DNA from: Caldilineaceae bacterium bin34
GTDB lineage: Bacteria; Chloroflexota; Anaerolineae; Caldilineales; Caldilineaceae
Assembly: GCA_002238555.1 (NCBI GenBank)
Contig: MPMO01000011.1
Span: 31,393 to 95,392 of the forward strand
Length of the DNA: 64,000 nucleotides
Direction: 5' to 3'
Made by a program: the position numbers and the translations under genes. Below are positions 32,643-42,056 of the stretch, piece by piece; position 1 is the first letter of the stretch; every line of letters starts with the position of its first letter. The notes below the pieces were generated by a model. It did no database searches, was not told the DNA's origin, and was given only the letters and a program-made list of their open reading frames with translations.

Positions 32643-33917
32643 TCAGCCTGCCGCCAGCGGGATTTCCGGTTCGATGCGAATGTCCAGGCATGCATGGGCG
32701 TCGCGCAGGGCCTGCTCCACGGATTCGGGGTCCGGGCCGTTGGCGAAGATGAAACCCAGATAGCTGTTTCCTTCCGGCAGCGCCCGCAGGCTGGTACCCG
32801 GTTGGGCGGTGATTTCCACGTCGTTCACCAAGGCAACCGCTTCGGCATTGCCGACTCCGTCCACCGCGCACAGAATCCCGGATTCGGGGATGGGGATCAT
32901 CATCACGCCCTGGGCGGTGTCGCGATTCCGGTGCAGGGACAGCGGCAGGCCGCAGGCCTGTTGCAATATCAGCGCCTCAAGCGACACTCCTGCGTCAAAG
33001 CGCAGCGTGCGCGAGCAGAGTCCGCCGATGGACCTGCCGGCCAGTTCCAGAATCCACACGCCCGCATCGTTGATCCGCATTTCGGCGTGGATCGGCCCGA
33101 ATCCCAGCCCCAATGCCGCAGCGGCCCGTTGGGTGGACCGGCGCACTGCCTCCTGGGTGTCGGCAGCCAGCCGCGACGGCGTTACATAAATGGTTTCCTC
33201 AAAGAAGGGGCCCTCCAGGGGATCGGGTTTGTCAAAGATGGCCAGAACTGTCAGTGCGGATCCGTGGGCCAGTGCCTCCACGGCCACTTCAACACCCGGA
33301 ATGTAGCTCTCCATCAAGAAATCGGGTCGGAGTTGGCCGGGCTCACCGCCGATGATGGTCGTGAGCCGAGCTACGGCCGTTGGCAAATCCTCCGGGTGGT
33401 CGATGCGCATCACCCCCTGGGAACCGTTGGCCCCGAGGGGTTTGATGATCAACGGGAATCCCACATCGGCGGCCGCGTCCAGCGGATCCATGTCCGCTGT
33501 CACAAGCTGGAACCGGGGAGAGTTCAGCCCACCCTCGGCGAGCACCCGCCGCATGCGGTGCTTGTCGCTGGCTGCCAACGCCGCCTCGGGGGCGTTGTGT
33601 GGCAGTCCCAGTTCCAATGATGCCGCCGCAGCCAACAGGGAACCGCTGTCGTCCACCGCCAGGATGGCATTCAAGGGGCATGTTCGGTGCAGACCCCCGA
33701 TGAGATCCACACAGGTTTCGGCCTCGGCAAATGGAAACCCGCGCCCGTGTCTGCCGTCGCCTGCCAGTTCCCACGGCATGTCGACGGCTGTCGATGCGCG
33801 AACTCCCAACTGTGCGGCGGCGTCCAGGAACGGTCGGAGCCGGTAGGAGCCCGGTGTCCCCAACAACAGGACATGGCCGGTCTCAACCCGGTCCGGCGCG
33901 GGGACTGGCAGGTCCAT
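32643..33917 (-). CDS. ATP-grasp domain carboxylate-amine ligase-like protein
   Basis: A 424-residue ATP-grasp enzyme that probably joins a carboxylate to an amine or thiol with ATP. The N-terminal preATP-grasp part (HVLLLGTPGSYRLRPFLDAA) is followed by SDKHRMRRVLAEGGLNSPRF and the ATP-binding FPLIIKPLGANGSQGVMRI, then FLMESYIPGVEVAVEAL and the magnesium-binding GFGPIHAEMRINDAGVWILE with LAGRSIGG. A C-terminal LAL-like lid domain follows. It is the last gene of the T-box-controlled ileS-msrA operon, 54 bases after msrA. ATG 33917 follows a GTG at 33920; both are possible starts. Product (dipeptide or modified amino acid) unknown. Confidence 0.85.
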   Translation of the reverse strand: MDLPVPAPDRVETGHVLLLGTPGSYRLRPFLDAAAQLGVRASTAVDMPWELAGDGRHGRGFPFAEAETCVDLIGGLHRTCPLNAILAVDDSGSLLAAAASLELGLPHNAPEAALAASDKHRMRRVLAEGGLNSPRFQLVTADMDPLDAAADVGFPLIIKPLGANGSQGVMRIDHPEDLPTAVARLTTIIGGEPGQLRPDFLMESYIPGVEVAVEALAHGSALTVLAIFDKPDPLEGPFFEETIYVTPSRLAADTQEAVRRSTQRAAAALGLGFGPIHAEMRINDAGVWILELAGRSIGGLCSRTLRFDAGVSLEALILQQACGLPLSLHRNRDTAQGVMMIPIPESGILCAVDGVGNAEAVALVNDVEITAQPGTSLRALPEGNSYLGFIFANGPDPESVEQALRDAHACLDIRIEPEIPLAAG

Positions 33918-33971
33918 CACAACGTTGTCATTCGACGGCTCATGGACCGGTGGCGGTCGGTGGGCAACGGC

Positions 33972-34520
33972 TCAGGCGGCACTGACAGCTGCGAGCTTGT
34001 GGGCAAACTGCTTGCGGAACTTGGTCACCTTGGGTTCGACCACCGCCCTGCAATATCCCTGGTAGGGATGGTTCGCGTAGTAGTCCTGATGGTAGTCCTC
34101 CGCCTTGTAGTAGTCGCCCAGCGGCACGAGTTCGGTTACCAATGGCCTCGCCCAAATTCCTTCGGCGGTGATCCGGTCCATGGTCGCCTGGGCCGCGTTC
34201 CGTTGCGCTTCCGAGTGATGGAAAATCGCCGAGCGGTATTGCGTGCCCACGTCGGCGCCCTGCCGGTTCAGCGAAGTTGGATCGTGGATTGTGAAGAAGA
34301 CCCCCAGGATCTCGTCCACGGACGTCGCGTCGGAGTCGAACGTCACCTGGACGACCTCGGCGTGACCCGTGCGACCGGTGCACACCTGCTCGTAGGTGGG
34401 ATTTGGCACGGAGCCTCCGGTGTATCCCGACTCGACGTGTTCCACCCCTTCCATGAGCAGGTACACCGCCTCCAGGCACCAGAAGCAGCCGCCGCCCAAT
34501 GTGATTGTTTCCTTCGCCAT
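33972..34520 (-). CDS. msrA: Peptide methionine (S)-S-oxide reductase MsrA
   Basis: Repairs methionine-S-sulfoxide in proteins; 182 residues. The catalytic GGGCFWCLEAV is at residues 9-19 with the nucleophilic Cys at 12. Other signatures are GYTGGSVPNPTYEQVCTGRT, GHAEVVQVTFD, FFTIHDPTSLNRQGADVGTQ and YRSAIFHHSEAQ. A resolving Cys is visible in YQGYCRAVVEPKV. The gene starts six bases after the ileS stop, with AAGGAG near the end of ileS, so it is translated from the T-box-controlled transcript. Confidence 0.96.
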   Translation of the reverse strand: MAKETITLGGGCFWCLEAVYLLMEGVEHVESGYTGGSVPNPTYEQVCTGRTGHAEVVQVTFDSDATSVDEILGVFFTIHDPTSLNRQGADVGTQYRSAIFHHSEAQRNAAQATMDRITAEGIWARPLVTELVPLGDYYKAEDYHQDYYANHPYQGYCRAVVEPKVTKFRKQFAHKLAAVSAA

Positions 34521-34526
34521 GTCTGT

Positions 34527-37500
34527 CTATGCTCCTTGGGTTGGTTCCGCCTTGCGGACGTGGATTGCGACGGTCCCGTCGGTCAGTTCCGCCTGCGGGA
34601 CTTCACCATCTGCGCCGGGCTCAGTATCGGTCAACTGCAAATCGGTGCAAAGGGTTTCCGCCCGCAGCCATGCTCCGTGTTCGTCGATGATCCGGGCCAG
34701 TTGCGGATCGGCCGAACTCAGGACGAGGTGGATCCTGTCGGAAATGGCGAGGCCCAAGTCCTTGCGTGTCTGCTGAATGCGTCGTACAAGCTCCCGGGCC
34801 AATCCTTCCCGCGCCAGTTCCGGGGTCAGTTCCGTGGCAACTGCCACCAGCCGACCGGGACTGTCCGCCACGCTGAAACCGGCCTTGGGGGTCTTGCGCA
34901 CCTCAACATCCTCGGCTGTGATCTCGAACGTATCGGAGTCGATGTCCAGGGTTAGCCCTTGGCCTCCGGCAAAGGCGCGTGCCAACTCCTCCTGATTCAT
35001 GGCGGCCATCGCGTCGCGAATGCGCGGGTAACCTGCTCCGTACCTTTGGCCCAACTGGCGGGGAAGCGGAAATACGACCGTCTCCTGCAGGTTGTCCGTG
35101 GAGTCCAGGTTGAGCTTCTTTACGTTCAGTTCGCCGCACAGAAGCCGACTGAACTTGGCTACAGCCTCGCGCTCCTCGGCCGAAGCCAGTTGCACCACTG
35201 CCTGTGCCAATGGGGTCCTAACCTTGAGGCCGGCGCCTTGGCGGGCCGCCAATCCGAGGCTGGCCACGTCTTGCACCACGGTCATCGCAGTGGCCAGAGC
35301 GCGTTCCTCCAGGTTGGCGTCCACTTCCGGCCAGCGACAGAGGTGGACCGAGACCGGCGCATTCTCCTCCGCCCCCACAACGAGGTTTTGGTGGATGGCT
35401 TCGGCCACAAACGGGGTCGCGGGGGCAATCAGCCGGGACAGGGTTGTCAGCGTTGTGTGGAGTGTCTGCAAAGCGGCAGGGTCGCCGTCCCAGAACCGGC
35501 GTCGATTCAGTCTCACGTACCAGTTGGACATGCGCTCGACAAAGCGCACCACGGGCCGCGTGCATCCGAGCACATCGTAGGTTTCGTAGCTCTCGGTCAC
35601 GCGCCGGACCAGGCTCTGCAACTCGGCCAACAGCCAACGATCCAGGGGGTGGCTGCTGGGTTCGGGCGCGGCTTCGGGTGTCCACCCCGCCAGGTTCGCA
35701 TAGGTTACGTGGAAGCTGTAGCTGTTCCACAGGCGGTTAAGGAACTTGCGAACAGTTTCGGCCACCAGGTCCAAGCTGAAGCGCCGGCTGTTGCCGGGGG
35801 GTGCCGAACTGTACAGGGTCCAGCGCGTGGCATCCGCGCCGTATCGGTTCATTACGTCCCAGGGATTGACCACGTTGCCGAGGGACTTGCTCATCTTCCG
35901 ACCTTCGGCATCCAGAATGTGGCCCAGGCAGATGACATGGCGATAGGCCGGTTGGTCGAACAGCAGGGAACTGATGGCATGCAACGTATAGAACCAACCG
36001 CGTGTCTGGTCGATTGCCTCGCAGATGAAGTCCGCCTGCCGGTGGGTTTCCCACTGTTCCCGATTGGCAAAGGGATGGTGCCACTGGGCCACCGGCATGG
36101 CGCCGCTGTCGAACCAGCAGTCGGCCACTTCGGTCACCCGGCGCATGGTGCCGCCATCCGGAGCGGGCCAGGTGATCTCGTCCACAAAGGGCCGGTGCAG
36201 GTCAAGATCGGTCAGGTCCCGGCCGCTCAACTTCGACAATTCGGCCACGCTGCCGATGCACACGGTGTGGGTACTGCCCGGTGCGTCGCTGCGCCAGATG
36301 GGCAGCGGGGTGCCCCAAAAGCGATCCCGTCCCAGGGCCCAGTCCACGTTGTTCTCAAGCCAGCGTCCGAAGCGCCCGTTCTGGATGTGGTCGGGATACC
36401 AGTTGATCTCCCGATTGAGTTCCACCAGGCGCTCCCGCAAGGCACTGGTGCGGATGTACCAGGTTTCTTTCGCATAGTACAGCAGCGGTGAATCGCAACG
36501 CCAGCAGAACGGATAGGTGTGCCGGTAGGTGTCGGCCTTCAGCAACAAATTGCGCGCATCCAGGTCCTCGATGATTCCCGGGTCCGCGTCTTTCACGAAC
36601 TGTCCGGCCCAGGGCTTGACTTCGGCCCGGAAGGTTCCATCCGGCAGCACGGTCTGAATCACCGGCAGTCCCAGCTGCTGGCCCAAGGCAAGATCGTCCG
36701 CGCCAAACGCCGGGGCCACGTGTACGATGCCCGTGCCGTCGCCGGTCGTTACGAAGTCGGCTTCGGTCACGTAGGCATGGTTCTCCGACACCGGTAGGAA
36801 GGAGTACAGCGGTTCATACCGCTGTCCCACCAGATCCGATCCCTTGCAACGCGCCGTTTCCTCGCAACCTGCCGGCAGGACCGCCGCCAGCCGTTCGGCT
36901 GCCAGCCAGTAGCGCTCGCCCGAGGCCGTGCGCACCTGCACGTAGTCAAGGTCGGGTCCCACCGCCAGGGCCGCGTTGCCCGGCAGGGTCCACGGCGTGG
37001 TGGTCCAGGCCAGGAAGTACGTTGCCTCTTCGTCCGCCAGTTTGAACTTCACATAAACGGAGGGATCCTCCGTGTCGTCCTTGTAGCCAAGGGACAATTC
37101 GTGACTTGACAGCGGCGTGCCGCAGCGCGGGCAGTACGGCACGGACTTGAAGCCCTGGAAGAGCAGGTCCCTGTCCCACAGTTGCTGGCAAATCCACCAC
37201 AGGGATTCGACGTAGTCGTTCTCGAACGTAACGTACGGATCGTTCATGTCGACCATGAACGCCATGCGGTCGGTCATGGCCTCCCAGTCGCCAATGTATT
37301 CCGACACCGACTCCCGGCAGAGGCGGTTGAATTCGGCGATGCCAAAGTCTTCGATGGCCTTTTTGCCGCCTAGGCCGAGGGCCTTTTCCACTTCGATTTC
37401 GACCGGCAGCCCGTGGGTGTCCCAGCCGCCCTTGCGCAGTACGCGGCAGCCCTGCATGGTTCGGTAGCGGGGAAACATGTCCTTGAAGGCCCTGGCCAGG

Positions 37501-37700
37501 ACGTGGTGGATGCCCGGCGGGCCGTTGGCTGTCGGCGGACCCTCGAAGAAGGTGAAGTCCTCCCCGTCCGCGCGTTCCTCCTGGATACGCTCGAGGAGGG
37601 ACAGGTCGCGCCAGCGTTTCAGGATGTCCTCCTCCATGGCGGCATAGTCAATTCCGGCGGACACCGGCGCAAACACTGCCTTCACGTCCGATTCGCTCAT
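34527..37700 (-). CDS. ileS: Isoleucyl-tRNA synthetase
   Basis: Charges tRNA-Ile; 1057 residues, in the size range of the eukaryote-like IleRS type 2. The class I HIGH motif appears as PPGIHHVLARAFKDMFPRY and KMSKS as GRKMSKSLGNVVNPWDVMNR. The CP1 editing domain (AWTTTPWTLPGNAALAVG) is present, with zinc-ligand CPRCG and CWRCDSPLLYY. The ATG at 37700 has GGGGAGG six bases upstream and directly follows a T-box leader, so expression should rise when uncharged tRNA-Ile accumulates. msrA and an ATP-grasp gene follow in the same transcript. Type-2 enzymes are often mupirocin-tolerant, a family inference. Confidence 0.97.
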   Translation of the reverse strand: MSESDVKAVFAPVSAGIDYAAMEEDILKRWRDLSLLERIQEERADGEDFTFFEGPPTANGPPGIHHVLARAFKDMFPRYRTMQGCRVLRKGGWDTHGLPVEIEVEKALGLGGKKAIEDFGIAEFNRLCRESVSEYIGDWEAMTDRMAFMVDMNDPYVTFENDYVESLWWICQQLWDRDLLFQGFKSVPYCPRCGTPLSSHELSLGYKDDTEDPSVYVKFKLADEEATYFLAWTTTPWTLPGNAALAVGPDLDYVQVRTASGERYWLAAERLAAVLPAGCEETARCKGSDLVGQRYEPLYSFLPVSENHAYVTEADFVTTGDGTGIVHVAPAFGADDLALGQQLGLPVIQTVLPDGTFRAEVKPWAGQFVKDADPGIIEDLDARNLLLKADTYRHTYPFCWRCDSPLLYYAKETWYIRTSALRERLVELNREINWYPDHIQNGRFGRWLENNVDWALGRDRFWGTPLPIWRSDAPGSTHTVCIGSVAELSKLSGRDLTDLDLHRPFVDEITWPAPDGGTMRRVTEVADCWFDSGAMPVAQWHHPFANREQWETHRQADFICEAIDQTRGWFYTLHAISSLLFDQPAYRHVICLGHILDAEGRKMSKSLGNVVNPWDVMNRYGADATRWTLYSSAPPGNSRRFSLDLVAETVRKFLNRLWNSYSFHVTYANLAGWTPEAAPEPSSHPLDRWLLAELQSLVRRVTESYETYDVLGCTRPVVRFVERMSNWYVRLNRRRFWDGDPAALQTLHTTLTTLSRLIAPATPFVAEAIHQNLVVGAEENAPVSVHLCRWPEVDANLEERALATAMTVVQDVASLGLAARQGAGLKVRTPLAQAVVQLASAEEREAVAKFSRLLCGELNVKKLNLDSTDNLQETVVFPLPRQLGQRYGAGYPRIRDAMAAMNQEELARAFAGGQGLTLDIDSDTFEITAEDVEVRKTPKAGFSVADSPGRLVAVATELTPELAREGLARELVRRIQQTRKDLGLAISDRIHLVLSSADPQLARIIDEHGAWLRAETLCTDLQLTDTEPGADGEVPQAELTDGTVAIHVRKAEPTQGA

Positions 37701-37721
37701 GCTGCCTCCCCTGTCAAGACC

Positions 37722-37751
37722 AAAAAAAACCGTCTCCCTGTCAGGAGACGG
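37722..37751 (-). terminator. Intrinsic terminator of the T-box leader
   Basis: Read on the minus strand: CCGTCTCC, loop TGACAG, GGAGACGG, then eight T. The 8-bp perfect stem and T8 tail make it the best terminator in the window. It starts seven bases after the T-box motif and is mutually exclusive with the antiterminator. Confidence 0.93.
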
Positions 37752-37996
37752 CCAAGCCGCGGTACCACTCCAGTTCCCGGGTTCGACCCGGACACCTCAA
37801 GTGTCTGTCCCCGGCCGCATGGCCGGATCAGACTGTGCTGCTAACGGGCACAACGCCGGCGGAGCCTACTGCAGCCAGGCTGGTTCGGTCCGCGACTCGG
37901 AAGGGATGTCCGCATCGGCCGAGCGACACCGGTTCACACCACCCACCGGATTCTCTGAGGCGCCGGCCACGCGAACCTGTCTTCGTCGTGGTCAAT
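37722..37996 (-). promoter_or_regulatory. T-box riboswitch leader of ileS
   Basis: Minus-strand leader between a good promoter and ileS. The conserved T-box sequence TGGAGTGGTACCGCG (complement of 37758-37772) would form the antiterminator that pairs its TGG with the acceptor end of uncharged tRNA, and is followed by a perfect intrinsic terminator. Upstream lies a long foldable stem I region with an AGAGA purine motif. A possible specifier codon ATC (Ile) lies at the complement of 37905-37907, but the specifier assignment is tentative. The element should sense tRNA-Ile charging and switch transcription of ileS-msrA-ATP-grasp. Confidence 0.93.
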
Positions 37997-38002
37997 GGCC
38001 CA

Positions 38003-38031
38003 AGTATGCGGCCGTCCCGCCGGCCTGTCAA
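38003..38031 (-). promoter_or_regulatory. Promoter of the ileS T-box operon
   Basis: On the minus strand a perfect TTGACA (complement of 38026-38031) and CATACT (complement of 38003-38008) are separated by exactly 17 bases. The predicted start near 37996 gives a leader of about 275 nt before the terminator tail, typical for T-boxes. Confidence 0.75.
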
Positions 38032-38110
38032 CAAAAGCCGGATTGAGAGATCCTCCCTGCCCGGGTGCACAATTCGAGTTCTCGGATCAGCGAACATCAG
38101 GCGCGGCAAC

Positions 38111-39640
38111 ATGAACAAGCTGAGGGTTCTCGTTTCGGTGGCGGACAAGGAGGGCATTGTCGAGTTTTGCCGGGCAGTGGAACCCAGGGTCGGGGAATAC
38201 ATTGCCAGCGGCGGCACCGGGGCCGTGCTGCGCGGTGCCGGGTTGCCGGTTACATCCATCGAGGATCTGGGTGCCCACGCCGAGATGCTGGACGGGCGCG
38301 TGAAGACGCTGCAGCCACAGATTCACGGCGGAATTCTCGCGCGGCGGGATGCGGCGCACCTGGCGGAACTGGAAGCCAACAACATGCGCGCCATCGACGT
38401 GGTGGTGGTCAACCTGTATCCCTTCGAGAGGACCGTGGCGCGGGGCCATGTCACCCCTGAGGAGGCGATCGAGCAGATCGATATCGGGGGCGTGGCCCTG
38501 CTCAGGGCGGCCGCCAAGAATCATGAACATGTCACGGTGGTCTCCGATCCGGCTGACTATCCGCGGGTTGCCGCCGGCATCCTGGAAGGCGGAGTCGACG
38601 CTTCCCTGCGCCGGTCCCTGGCCGTGGGCGCGTTTCGCCGCACCACGGCCTACGACCGGGCTATTGCAGGCTGGTTGGCCGGGGATGGGCCCGGGACCGA
38701 CACGGGGCTGCCGCGAAACCTGGACCTTCATCTGGAACTGCTTCAGGAGTGTCGGTACGGAGAAAATCCGCATCAGGCTGGTGGGTACTATGGCCGTCCG
38801 GGAATGGACCTGCCGTTCGTCCAGCTGCACGGCAAGGCGATGAGCTTCAACAACTGGCAGGACCTGGACGCGGCGTGGCAGTCCGCCGGATCGTTCAGCG
38901 AACCGGCGATTTCGATTGTCAAGCACGGCAATCCATGCGGGTTGGCGACGGCGCCGATCCTCCACAACGCCTGGGCACAGGCACTGGCCTCGGACCCGGT
39001 CAGCGCCTTTGGGGGCATTGTGGCGTCCAATTGCACAATGGACTTGGAGACCGCTGAGCGAATTGGCTCCCTGTTCGTCGAAGTGGTGGTGGCGCCGGAC
39101 TGGGACCCGAATGCGTTGGAGCGGCTGCGGCGCAAGCGCAATGTTCGGCTCCTGCAGGCCCGGCCGGGATTGCTGTCGGACTGGCAGGTCGCCACGGCCG
39201 TCGGCGGGTATCTGGTTCAGGAGGGCGACCACAGCCTGGACGATCTAAATCCTGTCCACTGGGACTGCGCAACAGTCCGCCAGCCCACGGCCGGCCAGCT
39301 GGCGTCGCTCGGGTTTGCCTGGCAGGCCGCGCGGTTTGTCAAGAGCAACGCGATTGTGTTGGCGGCCGGCACCGCCACCGTGGGCATCGGTGCGGGCCAG
39401 ATGAGTCGACTCGATTCGGTTTGGCTGGCCTGCCGCAAGGCGGGAGACCGTTCACACGGCAGCGTGTTGGCTTCGGATGCCTTTTTTCCGTTTCCTGACG
39501 GCCTTGAGGCTGCGGCTGCAGCCGGTGTCTCAGCGATTGTGCAACCGGGCGGTTCGCTCAGGGACAACCAGGTGGTGAAGGCGGCCGATGATCTGGGCCT
39601 GGTCATGATGATGACCGGCCGGAGGCACTTCCTTCACTGA
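38111..39640 (+). CDS. purH: Bifunctional AICAR formyltransferase/IMP cyclohydrolase
   Basis: Catalyses the last two steps of IMP synthesis; 509 residues. The N-terminal IMP cyclohydrolase (MGS-like) domain begins LRVLVSVADKEGIVEFCRA with SGGTGAVLRGAG, HAEMLDGRVKTLQPQIHGGI and NLYPFERTVARG. The C-terminal transformylase domain has RYGENPHQAGGYYG, IVKHGNPCGLA with the catalytic Lys-His, DPVSAFGGIVASN and SRLDSVWLACRKAG, ending near FFPFPDG and the usual RHFLH terminus. The ATG at 38111 fits the family start, although the frame is open much further upstream. It is divergent from the ileS T-box operon, and its stop overlaps the convergent M23 reading frame by a few bases. Confidence 0.96.
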   Translation: MNKLRVLVSVADKEGIVEFCRAVEPRVGEYIASGGTGAVLRGAGLPVTSIEDLGAHAEMLDGRVKTLQPQIHGGILARRDAAHLAELEANNMRAIDVVVVNLYPFERTVARGHVTPEEAIEQIDIGGVALLRAAAKNHEHVTVVSDPADYPRVAAGILEGGVDASLRRSLAVGAFRRTTAYDRAIAGWLAGDGPGTDTGLPRNLDLHLELLQECRYGENPHQAGGYYGRPGMDLPFVQLHGKAMSFNNWQDLDAAWQSAGSFSEPAISIVKHGNPCGLATAPILHNAWAQALASDPVSAFGGIVASNCTMDLETAERIGSLFVEVVVAPDWDPNALERLRRKRNVRLLQARPGLLSDWQVATAVGGYLVQEGDHSLDDLNPVHWDCATVRQPTAGQLASLGFAWQAARFVKSNAIVLAAGTATVGIGAGQMSRLDSVWLACRKAGDRSHGSVLASDAFFPFPDGLEAAAAAGVSAIVQPGGSLRDNQVVKAADDLGLVMMMTGRRHFLH

Positions 39641-40017
39641 TTTGGTTCGAACCGGGTTTGGGCGGTCTTCAGTTCCACGAACGTGGTTTGGCCTTCCGTT
39701 ACCAGCACGGGTGCCGACACCCGTTCGCCTCGGATGGTGGCGAAGACCGTGTACGCGCCCACCCGGACGGCTCCGAAGGCTGCGGTTTCACCCCACCGCG
39801 GATCGGGTTGGATCCCCGGCTCCAGCAGGTAGTTCATGGTCTGGTAGCGCGCCGACCCGTCGTTTGCGACCAGATGGATGCGGGCCGCCTCCCAGATCCG
39901 ATTGGCAGCCGACACCAGGCGCACCGCCACGGTCCCGGTTCCGGCGGGCGGCGCAATCCACAACAACGGGGTGATCGTGTCGGGGGACTTCTTTCCGCCC
40001 ATCCCGACTTCGCAGTG
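39634..40017 (-). pseudogene. Displaced C-terminal part of the M23 peptidase (out of frame)
   Basis: This minus-strand frame starts within the second copy of the tandem duplication ([20 protein letters not shown]) and continues as a plausible secreted C-terminal domain: [60 protein letters not shown] and FVELKTAQTRFEPNQ. It has no start or ribosome site of its own. It is the natural continuation of the peptidase if the 89-bp duplication were removed, so I read it as the severed tail of that gene. It overlaps the purH stop. Confidence 0.7.
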
Positions 40018-41021
40018 GGGGTGCGGGCCCGGGCGGGCGGCGAAATCCACAACAACGGGTTGATCGTGTCGGCGTACTTCTTGCCGCCAATCCGAACTTC
40101 GAAGTGGAGATGCGGCCCGTTCGCAACCCCGGTTTGACCCAAGGTGCCCACGATTATGTCGGGAGCCACATGGTAGCCGGCCCTCACAAGCACCTTGTGC
40201 AGGTGGCCGTACAAGACATACACATCCTGGGGCCCTGTTTCGGTGATCATCGGTTCCGCGAGCCGCACAATCACCACGTTTCCATAGAACGGACCGTAGA
40301 ACGGGTAGGCCAGGCCCGCGTGTTCGTCCCACCCGGCGAAAACCACTTCACCAGCCGCGCCGGCACGGATTGGGTCTCCTGTCGAGCCTCCCAGATCGAT
40401 GCCGTGGTGGTGGATGAAGTCTCCGCCCAAGTCCATGCCATAGGGAAAGGTACGGGCGTACGCGAACCCTTGGTTGGACGGAATCAGCCTGCTGTCAATG
40501 GGGAGGTGGTCGCCCGCTTGAGGGATCAGGTCGGCCCATGGCTCACTTTCATGGGGATAGACAATCGGGGTCGGGGTGGGTGTCTGCGTGGGTGTCGGCG
40601 TCGGTGTGGGCGTCGGGGTTTGCGTGGGTGTGGGAGTCGGTGTGGGAGTCGGCGTGATCGTGTTTGTGGGCGTAAGAGTCGGTGTGGGCGTGGGCGTGGG
40701 CGTAAGGGTCGGGGTCACCGTTGGCGTCGGCGTCTCGGTCGGTGCAAACAGCGGATCGGGTTGTTGTTCGGATTGGCCAAAGAGCGGCAAGGGGGCGACT
40801 GCCGGTGTGGCCCTGGCAGTGGAGGGATCCGCCCCGGCCACCTGGATGTCCTCCGCAGCCGAGGGGTCCACCTGTGGGATCCCGGCCGAAGTCAGGAACA
40901 AATACACGACCAGGGCCAGTGCACAAGCCCCACTGGCGCCCAGCGTGATATAAAACCCTGGAATCGATCCCTGTACCAGCAACGCGCGGACGGGTGCCAG
41001 CAGCAAATGCAGTCTGGACAT
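39834..41021 (-). CDS. M23-family (LytM-type) metallopeptidase, C-terminus altered by frameshift
   Basis: Cell-wall-type zinc peptidase of 395 residues. A membrane anchor ([20 protein letters not shown]) is followed by a low-complexity Thr-Pro linker of about 60 residues and the M23 domain. The latter has [17 protein letters not shown] (zinc His/Asp), [14 protein letters not shown] and GPHLHFEV, the HxH that completes the active site. All catalytic residues lie before the damage. After [14 protein letters not shown] the frame runs into a nonsense Arg/Pro-rich tail of about 60 residues because of an 89-bp tandem duplication. The enzyme may be active but lacks its original C-terminal domain. 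Confidence 0.85.
   Translation of the reverse strand: MSRLHLLLAPVRALLVQGSIPGFYITLGASGACALALVVYLFLTSAGIPQVDPSAAEDIQVAGADPSTARATPAVAPLPLFGQSEQQPDPLFAPTETPTPTVTPTLTPTPTPTPTLTPTNTITPTPTPTPTPTQTPTPTPTPTPTQTPTPTPIVYPHESEPWADLIPQAGDHLPIDSRLIPSNQGFAYARTFPYGMDLGGDFIHHHGIDLGGSTGDPIRAGAAGEVVFAGWDEHAGLAYPFYGPFYGNVVIVRLAEPMITETGPQDVYVLYGHLHKVLVRAGYHVAPDIIVGTLGQTGVANGPHLHFEVRIGGKKYADTINPLLWISPPARARTPTAKSGWAERSPPTRSPRCCGLRRPPEPGPWRCAWCRLPIGSGRRPASIWSQTTGRRATRP
39943..40117. repeat. 89-bp tandem duplication inside the M23 peptidase gene
   Basis: Two diverged copies, about 39943-40028 and 40032-40117, offset by 89 bases (for example GATCGTGTCGG at 39973 and 40062). Both encode a GGKK..DTI.PLLWI.PPA segment. 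Because 89 is not a multiple of three the downstream reading frame is shifted. Differences between copies (about one base in seven to ten) show the duplication is not recent, or that the copies have evolved separately. Confidence 0.85.
40566..40740 (-). repeat. Low-complexity Thr-Pro-encoding repeat
   Basis: Repeats of a six-base GGTGTG/GGCGTG-like unit on the plus strand encode alternating Thr-Pro on the minus strand, forming the linker between the membrane anchor and M23 domain. Such tracts are prone to slippage and length variation. It is coding, not a CRISPR array. Confidence 0.9.
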
Positions 41022-41125
41022 GCAGGACTTGGCGAGGCGTCCTTGACCTGAACCGATTCCGCGCTTGCTGCCTCTGCCAGGGCGAGACGGTGTAGCGGGA
41101 CAGTGGAAACCGGAGTAGGATTGAA

Positions 41126-41932
41126 ATGGCTGAGTTCAGTGGCGGGTGCCATTTCGAAGTGTTCACCCTGTTCCCGCCCTTGCTGAACAGCTTCCTAAGC
41201 GAAAGTATACTCAAGAAGGCGATTGACCGCGGTCTGGTCGCGGTCAACCTCCACAACATCCGGGACTATGCCTCGGATCGGCACCGAACCTGCGACGCAA
41301 CCCCGTACGGCGGCGGTGGCGGGATGGTGCTCAAACCCGAGCCCGTGTACGCGGCGGTGGAGCATGTGCTTGGCGGTGCGGCCGGCGAGGATGTTCCCGT
41401 GGTCCTGCTGTCCCCCCAGGGGCGGCTGCTTACGCAGGAGGTTGTCGAGGACTTGAGCTCCCATCGGCGACTGGCACTGATTTGCGGGCGCTACGAGGGG
41501 TTCGACGAACGCATCCGCACCGGACTCGCCACGGACGAAATCAGCATCGGCGACTACGTCCTGAATGGTGGCGAGGTTGCGGCAATGGTCATAATCGAGA
41601 CGGTGAGTCGTCTGGTCCCGGGCGTGCTCGGGTTTGACGACAGCAACCGGAACGACAGCCATTCGGTCGGCATGTCGGGCCGGCTGGAGGGACCGCACTA
41701 CACCCGCCCGGCGGTATTCAGGGGGCAGTCGATTCCGCCTGTCCTGACCAGTGGCAACCATGCGGAGGTTGATCGCTGGCGGCATGAGCAAAGCCTGCTG
41801 CGAACGGCGGCACGGCGCCCGGACCTCCTGCGCAAGCATCCACCCGACGAGCAGGATGCCGTTTTCCTCACCCGCCATGGCTACGACCTGCGTGGCCTGG
41901 ACATCAAGCCCAAGGAGTGTGCCGACGGCTGA
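41126..41932 (+). CDS. trmD: tRNA (guanine-N1-)-methyltransferase
   Basis: Methylates G37 next to the anticodon to prevent +1 frameshifting; 268 residues. SPOUT-class knot motifs are present: [45 protein letters not shown] and [19 protein letters not shown]. The C-terminal domain has SRLEGP-like [17 protein letters not shown] and [25 protein letters not shown] precedes the ATG. First gene of the trmD-rplS-rnhB-miaA group. The SAM-binding Gly-rich loop is intact. Confidence 0.96.
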   Translation: MAEFSGGCHFEVFTLFPPLLNSFLSESILKKAIDRGLVAVNLHNIRDYASDRHRTCDATPYGGGGGMVLKPEPVYAAVEHVLGGAAGEDVPVVLLSPQGRLLTQEVVEDLSSHRRLALICGRYEGFDERIRTGLATDEISIGDYVLNGGEVAAMVIIETVSRLVPGVLGFDDSNRNDSHSVGMSGRLEGPHYTRPAVFRGQSIPPVLTSGNHAEVDRWRHEQSLLRTAARRPDLLRKHPPDEQDAVFLTRHGYDLRGLDIKPKECADG

Positions 41933-42056
41933 TCAAGCGTCTGGATGCGGGCCCTGCAGAGAAATGGGATTGTGTCCGCCTCCGCCCGACTGTGCTAGGC
42001 TTTTCCTTCCGCGCCGTTGAGGAGCGCACCCGGATTTCTTTCGATTGGCCAGTGCC

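Noticed and set aside
34959..36491. 510-codon plus-strand open frame opposite ileS
   Set aside because: Antisense to a certain gene with no family resemblance or ribosome site.
40566..40740. Short regular repeats resembling a CRISPR or satellite array
   Set aside because: The six-base period encodes Thr-Pro in frame within the M23 peptidase; there are no spacers.
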